A stretch of 64,000 nt of DNA from Iodidimonas sp. SYSU 1G8. GTDB taxonomy: Bacteria; Pseudomonadota; Alphaproteobacteria; SMXS01. Position 1 is the first letter of the stretch. Every line of letters begins with the position of its first letter. This document shows positions 16,468 to 23,943 of this stretch, one piece after another. Under the pieces are notes generated by a model. That model had not been told where the DNA came from. It saw nothing but the letters and a program-made list of their open reading frames with translations, and searched no databases. The stretch spans positions 992,001-1,056,000 of the forward strand of contig NZ_JBBYXJ010000001.1 in NCBI RefSeq assembly GCF_039655775.1, in the 5' to 3' direction. The position numbers and the translations under genes are program-made.

Positions 16468-18624
16468 ATGAAGTCCAGGGACATCCTGGCCAGCGTGATC
16501 CTGATCGGCGCCGCGATCCTCGTCGCGGCCTCCATCTTTATCTCGCCGGCGACGCAGACCGAGAAAGATTTCGAGATCTACGGCTGGCTGTTCGAAAACC
16601 AGAAAGCCAGCGAGGCAGACTCCGAAGCGAAGGCCGCACCGGTCCGGGTCTATGACACCCCGAAAGCGCTGGGCGACGAGCTTTGGTCCATCCTGATGCC
16701 GAAAGACGCCCCGGCCCGCTTTTCCGGCACCGGCGGCTCGCTGTCCCTGCTGCAGGTCTCGACCGGGACTTTTCTGGGCGGCAGCGAAGGCAACGCCCTG
16801 CTCACCTCGCCCGAGTTCCAGGCCGCCGCCGATGGCGCGGTGAGCGGAACGGATGAAGGCATCGCCGCGCTGCTGCGGTTCTTCGACGCGGCCGGCGGCA
16901 ACGAGACCATCATCGCGTACCGCGCGCAGGTGCTGCTGGAGGCCATCACGCGCGACAGTGCCGTGACCGGCTCGCTGACCGCGCTGCAGGAAGCCACCAC
17001 CAATATTTCCGAAGCCGCCTTCACGGCCTTGTGGACCGGCTATGTCATGCCGGTGAATTTCCAGCCCGACTTCGCGGTTCCGCCCGGCGCGATCGGCTAC
17101 GATCTGGGACCGCTCATGCTGTCCAACAACGAGATCAACCCGGTTTACGACGACTTCATCCGGGTGCCCGCCGATAGCAGCCATGTGGAGGGCGACGCCC
17201 GAGACATCGAGAGCGGCCCACAGCTGCTTTGGGGCGACGGCGTCCAGGGCCTGACCGTGTTCACCGCGCCGATCCCGAACGGCACCTACAAGGTGTTCGT
17301 GATGACCTCCTCGGAAGGCGGCGTCGATCCGTCCGTCGCCTTCGGGGACTACAACACGCTCAAGCGCGAGAAGCCGGTCCGGCGCATCGATCTGCGCCAG
17401 CGCCACGACGCGCTCGAGCAGTGGCGGGACGCGCAGTGTGGCTGCGGCGCGGGGCCGGCGGACATGGCGCGCTTCCTGACGGACGAACAGCGCGCCCTGC
17501 CCGAGGCCGAACGCCAGACGCTCCTGGAGCAGATATGGCAACGGCGGGGCTGCGGGGCACGGGATCAGGTTCGGCTGGAGAACCCCGTCTTCAGTCCCGA
17601 TCAGGCAACGGCAGGCCAGGCGGTCTCCAATACTTCGGTCGAGGGCGCCGCCTCGTGCCGCATGCGCCATCCGGACGGCGTGCTGCCGGTCGCCGAGGTC
17701 CTCATGTCCCGCCAGGGCATGTCGCCGGAGATCGAGCCTGAACTGTCGACTGTTTCCCTGGGAAGCGACAAGACCGGCGGTCTTGGCTCGGTGTACGCGC
17801 TGCGCGAAGAGGTCAAGAACGGCACGCTCTTCATCGACTTCAACCAGGGCTACATTCCGTCCTATGTGGTCGGCATCATCGTCGTCGCGATCGACGATTC
17901 CTTCAGCGCCCAGATGTCCGCCATGGTCAGCGCCGTGCTGGAAACCGTGCATCCGGCGGTCGGCGCCGGCGGTCAAGGTCCCGGGCTTGCCACCAATTTC
18001 GCCGCGACCACCCTGCCGACCGGCACGCCCGGCGGCAGCGGCAGCGGAACGGGTGGGAGCGGCACGCCCGGCAGCGGCCTTCCAGGGACCGAAGCCAGCG
18101 CCGGAGATGGTGATGGGGACGGCGGTGATGGGGACGGAACGGGCGGAGACGGAGACGGCGACGGTACGGGCGGTGACGGTGATGGTACGGGCGGCGACGG
18201 CGATGGAACCGCGCAGCTCGTGGCGGAAGGCCTTGGCCCCTACACCGGCGTCTTCGGCGACGAACTGACGCTCGATGGTACCCAGTCCACCTTCAATGGC
18301 GAGCTCATCCTCAGCGCCATCGACAATCCGGCCGACCTTCTGGTCGAATGGCTGTTCGACCTCGATGGCGACGGCAGCTATGAAACCCTGATCTCGAACG
18401 ATCTGGTCGCGCTGATCGACAGCAGCGTCTTCGGCAGTACCGGCGAGTTTCAGGGCATTCTGCGCCTGACGCTGAACGGGCTGGTCAGCATCGATCAGGT
18501 CATCGTGATCCTGATTGGCGAAGGCACGGCGGTTCCCGAACCGGGTATCGGCCTGTTGCTCCTGCTGGCGCTCGGCCTGTTGGTCTACCTGCACCGGCGA
18601 CGGCGGGCCCGCGGCGCGCTGTAG
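16468..18624 (+). CDS. PEP-CTERM sorted surface protein with a Gly/Asp-rich linker and PKD-like domain
   Basis: A 718-residue secreted protein. Residues 1-30 hold a hydrophobic export signal. The large N-terminal region (30-510) has no family that I recognise and contains a Cys-rich stretch (AQCGCGAG, RRGCGARD, AASCRMRH). Residues 510-545 are Gly/Ser/Thr/Pro rich and 546-581 are GDGDGTG-type repeats. A PKD-like domain follows (GPYTGVFGDELTLDG, WLFDLDGDGSYETL). The last 30 residues are a textbook PEP-CTERM tag: VPEP, a hydrophobic helix, then an Arg cluster. Exosortase should cut it near VPEP. GGGAG lies about 8 nt before the ATG. It is probably the local cargo of this locus, an envelope-associated, possibly glycosylated and calcium-binding protein. 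Confidence 0.9.
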   Translation: MKSRDILASVILIGAAILVAASIFISPATQTEKDFEIYGWLFENQKASEADSEAKAAPVRVYDTPKALGDELWSILMPKDAPARFSGTGGSLSLLQVSTGTFLGGSEGNALLTSPEFQAAADGAVSGTDEGIAALLRFFDAAGGNETIIAYRAQVLLEAITRDSAVTGSLTALQEATTNISEAAFTALWTGYVMPVNFQPDFAVPPGAIGYDLGPLMLSNNEINPVYDDFIRVPADSSHVEGDARDIESGPQLLWGDGVQGLTVFTAPIPNGTYKVFVMTSSEGGVDPSVAFGDYNTLKREKPVRRIDLRQRHDALEQWRDAQCGCGAGPADMARFLTDEQRALPEAERQTLLEQIWQRRGCGARDQVRLENPVFSPDQATAGQAVSNTSVEGAASCRMRHPDGVLPVAEVLMSRQGMSPEIEPELSTVSLGSDKTGGLGSVYALREEVKNGTLFIDFNQGYIPSYVVGIIVVAIDDSFSAQMSAMVSAVLETVHPAVGAGGQGPGLATNFAATTLPTGTPGGSGSGTGGSGTPGSGLPGTEASAGDGDGDGGDGDGTGGDGDGDGTGGDGDGTGGDGDGTAQLVAEGLGPYTGVFGDELTLDGTQSTFNGELILSAIDNPADLLVEWLFDLDGDGSYETLISNDLVALIDSSVFGSTGEFQGILRLTLNGLVSIDQVIVILIGEGTAVPEPGIGLLLLLALGLLVYLHRRRRARGAL
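18103..18209 (+). repeat. Degenerate GGCGACGGTGATGG-type tandem repeat coding for the GDG linker
   Basis: About 107 nt of imperfect short tandem units (GGCGGTGATGGGGACGGAAC and variants) lie within the PEP-CTERM gene. They encode alternating Gly/Asp with occasional Thr. Synonymous variation between units shows that the array is not brand new. Such an array can change length by slippage. Confidence 0.75.
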
Positions 18625-18665
18625 GTCGCCCTACGGCATCGTGACCGTTTTATCCACCGTTCGGG

Positions 18666-18690
18666 GCGCGAAGCGGTTTCCGTTTCGCGC
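18666..18690 (+). terminator. GC-rich hairpin after the PEP-CTERM gene
   Basis: GCGCGAAGCGG-TTT-CCGTTTCGCGC forms an 11-bp stem (one G-U pair) with a 3-nt loop, starting 42 nt after the stop codon. No run of T follows, so it may be a weak terminator, an mRNA-stabilising hairpin, or an operator for the next gene (start 18745). Confidence 0.45.
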
Positions 18691-18744
18691 GATAGGCTCT
18701 AACATCGGCCACCGAACCGAAAGAGAGAGCCGGCACCTTCATCG

Positions 18745-20640
18745 ATGGCGCGACGACGTAGAAGATCCGGCACGGCCTCCCGGCGCATCCTGATCGCCAG
18801 CACGCTGCTGTTCGCGGCCTCGGTTGTCGCCTTCGTCGCCATGAAAACCGATATCGGCGAAACCGTGCTGCAGCGGGCGAAGGCCCTGTTTCCCGGAAAG
18901 GAAGCCTCGTGCTGCGGCGCCGATGTGGTTCTGACCGAATTCCAGGTCCCGGTTCTCGCCCACGTGGTCAACGACCTCTGGCGGGACGGCCGGGCTCGCG
19001 ACATCCCTCTTCCGCCCCGCCTGGCGACGCCGGCACAGGCCGTGAACGTGTCGCTGATCTCGCAGGGACGCGTGGTTCAGCAAGTATGGCTGCGCGAAGG
19101 CACGGTGATGGATGCGCTGACCGCCGCCCTCACCCAGTTCCGCAGCCAGCTGTCCGCCGAGCAGAAGGCCGGCATTGACGGCGTCGAGCTTTTTCTCGGC
19201 CACTCGTTCCGTACGGTCGATCTGGAAGATTATGATGAACAGGTCTTCGCCCAGCATCATCGCGGCATTCGCGGCCTGGAGATTTCCTACGAGGACCGAA
19301 CCGCGCTCTATTCGCCCCTGATGCTGCTGCGCCGCAACCGCTCGGCGAGCCGGCTGGCCGACGAGTTCGCCGCCGACAGCAAGATCGACCGGGCCTCGCT
19401 GCTGCGTCACGGCGTGTTCAAGATCTTCGACGGCGAGCAGATCCGGGTCACCCTGGGCAGCAATCCCTCGGCCGTGCTGATGGAGCGCGGCAATGTCTAC
19501 GTCAAGGTCACCGACATCGACGCGGCCGCCGTGCGCCGCGCCGCCGCGCTGGCGACCGACTGGCTGGCCGCCAACGTGGCGATCGATGGCGCCTTGCCCT
19601 ACGGCTACCGGCCAAGCGACCTGAAACCGCTCGAGGGCAGCAACCGTATCCGGCAATGGATGGCGACCATCGCCTTGCAGCGTGCGGCACAGCCTCGTCT
19701 CGATCCCGAAATCTGGGAACTGGCCGAGCGCAACCTCGCCTACAACATCGCGACGACCTACCGCCAGGAAGGCGCGCTGGGCGTCATTACCACCGAAAAC
19801 AACCAGGTCAGCCTCGGCAGCGTGGCGCTTGCCGCCCTCGCGATCCACGAGAGCCATGTCGGCGGTCGCCATGCGGCCGAGCAGGCCGCCCTCGGTGCCA
19901 CGATAGACAGTCTGCATGGCGAGAATGGCGCCTTCCGGACGTTCCTTCGGCCCGCGACACGAAACGACAACCAGAACTTCTATCCCGGCGAAGCGCTGCT
20001 GTACTGGGCCTCGCTGGAAGCAAAACAGCCTGACCCCCAGCGGCTCGAGCGTTTCATGCAGTCGTTTCGCCATTACCGCGACCGGTACCGGGCGAAACGG
20101 AACCCGGCCTTCATCGGCTGGCACAGCCAGGCCGACTACACGATGTGGCAGGTGACGCGGGCACCGGAGCTGCGGGACTTCGTGTTCGAGATGAACGACT
20201 GGCTGATCAGCCTCCAGCAATGGGCCGTCCCGACCGAATATCGCGATCTGATGGGCCGTTTTTACGCACCGGGCGCCGGATATGGCCCGCCCCATGCCTC
20301 GTCCAACGGTATCTACCTCGAAGGGCTCGTCGATGCGTTCGCGCTCGCGCGGGAGACCGGCGACACCAAGCGTGCCGAAGCCTACCGGATCGCCATCCTG
20401 CGCGGACTGCGCAGCGTGTTGCAATTGCAGTTTTCCGATGATACGGACATGTTCTATGTGCCGCCCGGCTTTCGCCGTTACGTCAGGGGCGGCATCCGGA
20501 CGACCGAATACGACAACGTCATCCGGATCGACAACGTCCAGCATAACCTCATGGCCATGCTGAAAATTCTTCAGGTCTTCAAGCCGGCGGATTATCGGTA
20601 TCCCGACGCGTCAGCGCCGACGCCGCAGCCGAAACCTTGA
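18745..20640 (+). CDS. Membrane-anchored protein of unknown function with a C-terminal helical (toroid-like) domain
   Basis: A 631-residue protein. A basic N-terminus (MARRRRRS) and one helix (residues 14-35) predict a signal anchor with the rest in the periplasm. Cys56-Cys57 follow soon after. Residues 60-270 form a mixed domain (VSLISQGRVVQQVWLREGT, FKIFDGEQIRVTLG); some motifs recall AMMECR1-like proteins, but I cannot assign it. Residues 270-610 are helix-rich with GALPYGYRPSDLKPLEGSNR, RQWMATIALQRAAQ and YYWAS-like repeats, which suggests an alpha/alpha toroid as in glycan lyases, epimerases or GH-like enzymes. It begins 120 nt after the PEP-CTERM gene on the same strand. A role in processing the polysaccharide or the sorted protein is a guess from location. 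Confidence 0.7.
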   Translation: MARRRRRSGTASRRILIASTLLFAASVVAFVAMKTDIGETVLQRAKALFPGKEASCCGADVVLTEFQVPVLAHVVNDLWRDGRARDIPLPPRLATPAQAVNVSLISQGRVVQQVWLREGTVMDALTAALTQFRSQLSAEQKAGIDGVELFLGHSFRTVDLEDYDEQVFAQHHRGIRGLEISYEDRTALYSPLMLLRRNRSASRLADEFAADSKIDRASLLRHGVFKIFDGEQIRVTLGSNPSAVLMERGNVYVKVTDIDAAAVRRAAALATDWLAANVAIDGALPYGYRPSDLKPLEGSNRIRQWMATIALQRAAQPRLDPEIWELAERNLAYNIATTYRQEGALGVITTENNQVSLGSVALAALAIHESHVGGRHAAEQAALGATIDSLHGENGAFRTFLRPATRNDNQNFYPGEALLYWASLEAKQPDPQRLERFMQSFRHYRDRYRAKRNPAFIGWHSQADYTMWQVTRAPELRDFVFEMNDWLISLQQWAVPTEYRDLMGRFYAPGAGYGPPHASSNGIYLEGLVDAFALARETGDTKRAEAYRIAILRGLRSVLQLQFSDDTDMFYVPPGFRRYVRGGIRTTEYDNVIRIDNVQHNLMAMLKILQVFKPADYRYPDASAPTPQPKP

Positions 20641-20671
20641 CTTTTTCTAAACATGTTTGACTATGTTGCCC
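20637..20671 (+). promoter_or_regulatory. TetR gene promoter with overlapping operator-like palindrome
   Basis: TTGACT (20637-20642) is a good -35 and overlaps the stop codon of the preceding gene. Seven nt later lies AACATGTTTGA (20650-20660), part of the perfect palindrome AAACATGTTT (20649-20658). A -10 would fall near 20660-20667 (GACTATGTT). The same TTGACT plus AACATGTTTGA arrangement occurs before the Rieske gene at 25216-25240. Autoregulation by the TetR protein is the natural reading. Confidence 0.55.
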
Positions 20672-21274
20672 ATGGCTAGGACGGCGTCAGCGGCGAAGGC
20701 CGACCCCAAGGAAGAACTGATCGCGGCGGCGGACGAAATCCTCGCCGAGCAGGGCGCGGCGGCGGCAACCGTGCGGGCCATCACCGCGCGGGCCGGCGTC
20801 AACATGGCCGCGGTCAACTACCACTTCGGCTCGCGCGATGGCCTCTTCATCGCCATCTGTGGCCGTCACATGCACGAGGCGAACGCCCGTGTCCTGCAGA
20901 ACCTCCAGAGTCTCGAGGACAGGCACTCCCCTCCGAGCGTCGCGGAAATCTTCCATCCGCTGGTCGAAACCGCGTTTCAGATCTGGGTCAACGACAAGGT
21001 CCTGCGCGCCCTGCGCAGCATGGTGTTCTTCAGTCCGGAAACGGCCGAGCGCCTGAACGTGTCCCAGATGTCGGAGGTCTACAACCGGATGCGCGCGGCG
21101 CTCATCCGCGCCTGCCCCCATCTGAGCGCCCAACAGATCAGGCAGCGCTTCGGCTTCGCCATCGGCGCCATCATGAACCACGTCCACAATCAGGACGCCC
21201 ACCTCCAGTGGAACCACGATGACGTGTCCATGGAAGAACTGGTGGCGTTCATCGCCGCCGGCTTTCGCGCCTGA
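20672..21274 (+). CDS. TetR/AcrR-family transcriptional regulator
   Basis: A 200-residue regulator. The N-terminal HTH is typical (AADEILAEQGAAAATVRAIT, then GVNMAAVNYHFGSRDGLF). The remainder is a helical ligand and dimer domain; the helix-loop style resembles the CecR-like group. The frame can start at TTG 20657, ATG 20663 or ATG 20672. Since the likely -10 covers 20660-20667 and no ribosome site is seen, I chose ATG 20672 (MARTASAAK), probably a leaderless or nearly leaderless message. A palindrome in its own promoter recurs before the divergent-side Rieske/amidohydrolase operon, so it is a candidate regulator of both. The phosphatase gene follows by 56 nt and may be co-transcribed. Confidence 0.93.
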   Translation: MARTASAAKADPKEELIAAADEILAEQGAAAATVRAITARAGVNMAAVNYHFGSRDGLFIAICGRHMHEANARVLQNLQSLEDRHSPPSVAEIFHPLVETAFQIWVNDKVLRALRSMVFFSPETAERLNVSQMSEVYNRMRAALIRACPHLSAQQIRQRFGFAIGAIMNHVHNQDAHLQWNHDDVSMEELVAFIAAGFRA

Positions 21275-21330
21275 TCGACGGCACACGCGGACGGGCATCC
21301 GGCAAGCGTCAGTCAGGGGAAGCAAATCAG

Positions 21331-22140
21331 ATGAACAGAACGACCGGCGTCATCGTCGCCATGCTTGTGCTCCTTGCCACCGCCGGCGCGGACGCCGCCG
21401 AACAGGATGAACACGGCTTCCCCAAGCTGCCACCCGGCATGCCAGCGGGCTATCTGGGCACGTCGAGCCTGCCGGACAGCCTGGCGCTGCTGCCGCCGCC
21501 GCCCGAGGCCGGTTCCGCCGCCGCCGCGCGGGACGAAGACGCGCGTAAGGCGATGACGCGAGCACCGGACTCACCTCGGTGGAAACAGGCCACGAGTGAT
21601 GCCGACCTGCATTTCCCGCACGGCGGGCAGGTCTTCGCCTGTACCACGGGCGTGGCGCCCGACAAGGACACCACGCCGGCGCTTTACAGGCTTTTGCAGC
21701 GATCGCTCCTCGATATCGGTCTGTCGACATACAAGGCCAAGAACCATTACAAGCGGGTCAGACCCTTTGTCGCCATGGGCACGGCCAGCTGCTCGCCGGG
21801 CGACGAGGCCATGCTGCGCGGCGACGGTTCCTATCCGTCGGGTCACGCCGCCGTGGGCTGGGGCTGGGCGCTGCTGATGGCCGAGATCGACCCCGACAAC
21901 GCGGACGCCATCCTGCAACGGGGACGGGACTTCGGACAAAGCCGCCTCGTGTGCAATGTCCACTGGCAGAGCGACGTGGAGGCCGGCCGTCTGGTCGCCT
22001 CCGCCGCCGTCGCCCGGCTGCATGCCGATCCCGGCTTCATGGCCGACCTGCAGGCCGCCAAGGCCGAGTTCGCCGCCGCGCGCGTAGCCGGAAAACCGGC
22101 ACTGGCAGATTGCGCCGCCGAGAGGGAATCGCTGCGATAG
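21331..22140 (+). CDS. Class A acid phosphatase (PAP2 superfamily), exported
   Basis: A 269-residue periplasmic phosphatase with a signal peptide (cut after about residue 22, GADAAE). The three PAP2 motifs are present and intact: KNHYKRVRP (K-X6-RP type), YPSGHA, and SRLVCNVHWQSD (SR-X5-H-X3-D). It should hydrolyse phosphate monoesters with a phospho-His intermediate. The ribosome site GGGGAA lies just before the ATG. Being behind the TetR gene with a 56-nt gap suggests common transcription. The gene converges with the amidohydrolase gene across a strong hairpin. Confidence 0.93.
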   Translation: MNRTTGVIVAMLVLLATAGADAAEQDEHGFPKLPPGMPAGYLGTSSLPDSLALLPPPPEAGSAAAARDEDARKAMTRAPDSPRWKQATSDADLHFPHGGQVFACTTGVAPDKDTTPALYRLLQRSLLDIGLSTYKAKNHYKRVRPFVAMGTASCSPGDEAMLRGDGSYPSGHAAVGWGWALLMAEIDPDNADAILQRGRDFGQSRLVCNVHWQSDVEAGRLVASAAVARLHADPGFMADLQAAKAEFAAARVAGKPALADCAAERESLR

Positions 22141-22166
22141 GCGGGACGGCGAGGCGCCGCCCCGCC
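22140..22166. terminator. Bidirectional hairpin between convergent genes
   Basis: GGCGGGACGGCG-AGG-CGCCGCCCCGCC makes a 12-bp stem with one A-C mismatch and a 3-nt loop. It fills the 33-nt gap between the phosphatase stop and the amidohydrolase stop. There is no T tract on either strand, so it may act as a weak or factor-aided terminator in both directions. Confidence 0.5.
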
Positions 22167-22173
22167 TGCCGGC

Positions 22174-23910
22174 TCAGCGATTGTGGAGCAGCACCTCGCC
22201 CGGTGTGGCGCCGGTGCACTCCAGGCCCTCGAAGGTGATCTGGCCGTTGACGATGGTGAAGTTGAGCCCCTCGGCCCGCTGGGACCGCCGCCAGCCGCCG
22301 GCGGGCTGATCGTACAGCTTCTCCATCTTGTCCCATGACGGCGTGCGGCGGATGGTCTGCGGATCGTAGACCACCACGTCGGCCGGCGCGCCCTCGCGCA
22401 GGATGCCGCGATCCGGCAACCCGAGCACATGAGCCGGCAGGCGGCTGAGGCCGTAATGGGCCTGTTCGGCGGTGATCAGCCCTTCCTCGCGCACCATCCA
22501 CTCCAGCAGGTCCGTCGGATAGGCGCCCTGCACCACGAAATGGCAGTGCGCGCCGCCATCCGAAATACCCGGCACGACATAGGGGTTGGCCAGCACCTTG
22601 GCCGTGGTCGCGGCGGAGGTGTCATAGGCGTTGCCGACAAACTCGGCCTTGAACTCCGACTCGATCGCGATGTCGAGGATGACGTCGGCGATATGCCGGC
22701 CTTCGGTGGCGGCGATTTCGGCCACGCCCCGGTCGACATATTTGTCGAGTTGCGCATATCCCGCCGAGCCATGCACCCGCAGCTCCTGCGCCACGCCGGA
22801 CGTACCCAGCCCGCCGACCAGCCGCTTGTCGATATCCTCGCGCAGACCACGGCGGATGCTTTCGTCCTTCATCATGGCGACGCGCTGCTCATACGGACCG
22901 TTCATGACGCCGTGCCAGTGCGGTGCATTATCCCAAAGGCTCCAGTCCTCGAAGGTCAGCAGGGTCGGCGAGCGCACCGTGAACCCCATGCCATAGACCT
23001 GAAGGCCCTTTTCGTGGGATTCGTTGAGCCAGTCGATGAAGGCCTCGTGCCGCGCCGGGTCCTTGTCGTTCGCCAGCAGGATATTGCGCACGATCGGCCG
23101 GCCCGATGCCTCGGCCAGCGAGGTCATGAAATCCTCGACCGTGTCGTGGTCCGACGGCGCGCCATCGAACATCTCGATGAATCCCTCGCCCCGCTTGCCC
23201 AGCTCGCGGCCGAACTCGATCAATTCGTAGTCGGGGATCACGTCCGTGGGCATGGGCGAGCCGTCCCAGTCCGGCTGGACCGAGGGCACGCCGCAGCGCT
23301 GGTAGGAGAAGCCGCAGGCGCCGTGATCCATGGCCTCGTTCATCAGCGCGAACATCTGCTGCTTTTCCGCTTCCGTCGGCCGGCGGCTCTTGGCCTCCTC
23401 GACGCTGCCCATCACATAGGCATAGAGCGGGTTGAGCGGCACCAGTGTCTGGCAGTTCACGCCCTTGGGGATGCGCTTCAGATGCTCGATCCACTGCGGC
23501 AGCGTTTCCCAGCCATATTTGTCCCATTCCATGCCTTCCTTCATGGTCTCGAAGGAAATCGCCTCGTTGCGGGTCATCATCATCTGCGCCCGCTCGCGCA
23601 TATGCGGCGGAATTGGTGCGAAACCGAAGCCGCAATTGCCCAGCAGCACCGAGGTGACGCCGTGCCAGCCGGAGATCGTGCAATACGGGTCCCAGAGGAT
23701 CTGCGCGTCGTAATGGGTGTGGATGTCGATGTATCCCGGCGCGACGATGTTGCCGCCGGCATCGATCACGCGGTCGGCGCTCGCCGTCTTCCGGATGCCG
23801 CCGATCTTGGCCACCTTGCCGTTCTTGATGCCCACATCGGCGCGAAAGCGCGGAAGGGTCGTGCCGTCGATGACGGTGCCGCCGCGAATGAGAATGTCGT
23901 AGTCGGACAT
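22174..23910 (-). CDS. Amidohydrolase of the N-acyl-D-amino-acid deacylase type
   Basis: A 578-residue zinc-dependent amidohydrolase. The metal-binding IDIHTHYDAQ and the Cys-containing LLGNCGFGFAP are characteristic of D-aminoacylases. The late GISDGGAH supplies the catalytic Asp, and the urease-like beta-sandwich is split between the ends (DILIRGGTVIDG; GAPADVVVYDP). It probably cleaves an N-acyl or cyclic amide bond; the natural substrate is not shown by sequence. The ribosome site GGGGAGA precedes the ATG. It lies 33 nt behind the Rieske oxygenase gene, so both should act in one catabolic route. A paralogue is encoded at 59024-60721. Confidence 0.93.
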   Translation of the reverse strand: MSDYDILIRGGTVIDGTTLPRFRADVGIKNGKVAKIGGIRKTASADRVIDAGGNIVAPGYIDIHTHYDAQILWDPYCTISGWHGVTSVLLGNCGFGFAPIPPHMRERAQMMMTRNEAISFETMKEGMEWDKYGWETLPQWIEHLKRIPKGVNCQTLVPLNPLYAYVMGSVEEAKSRRPTEAEKQQMFALMNEAMDHGACGFSYQRCGVPSVQPDWDGSPMPTDVIPDYELIEFGRELGKRGEGFIEMFDGAPSDHDTVEDFMTSLAEASGRPIVRNILLANDKDPARHEAFIDWLNESHEKGLQVYGMGFTVRSPTLLTFEDWSLWDNAPHWHGVMNGPYEQRVAMMKDESIRRGLREDIDKRLVGGLGTSGVAQELRVHGSAGYAQLDKYVDRGVAEIAATEGRHIADVILDIAIESEFKAEFVGNAYDTSAATTAKVLANPYVVPGISDGGAHCHFVVQGAYPTDLLEWMVREEGLITAEQAHYGLSRLPAHVLGLPDRGILREGAPADVVVYDPQTIRRTPSWDKMEKLYDQPAGGWRRSQRAEGLNFTIVNGQITFEGLECTGATPGEVLLHNR

Positions 23911-23943
23911 GATGGTCTCCCCGATTTCAGATGAGGTGAAGGG

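Noticed and set aside
18103-18209. Short repeats considered as a CRISPR or RTX array
   Set aside because: Units are short, degenerate and in frame within a coding gene, with no spacers. The GDGDGTG pattern does not follow the nine-residue GGXGXDXUX rule of RTX.
16282-18594. A 770-codon open frame antisense to the PEP-CTERM gene
   Set aside because: It lies wholly opposite a gene with a clear PEP-CTERM tag and PKD-like domain. Long antisense frames are expected at high G+C, and the translation is low-complexity, Arg/Gly/His-rich with no known motif.
16266-18744. Sigma-54 promoter before the PEP-CTERM or the following gene
   Set aside because: I found no TGGCAC-N5-TTGC-like element in these gaps, although such control is common for PEP-CTERM genes.
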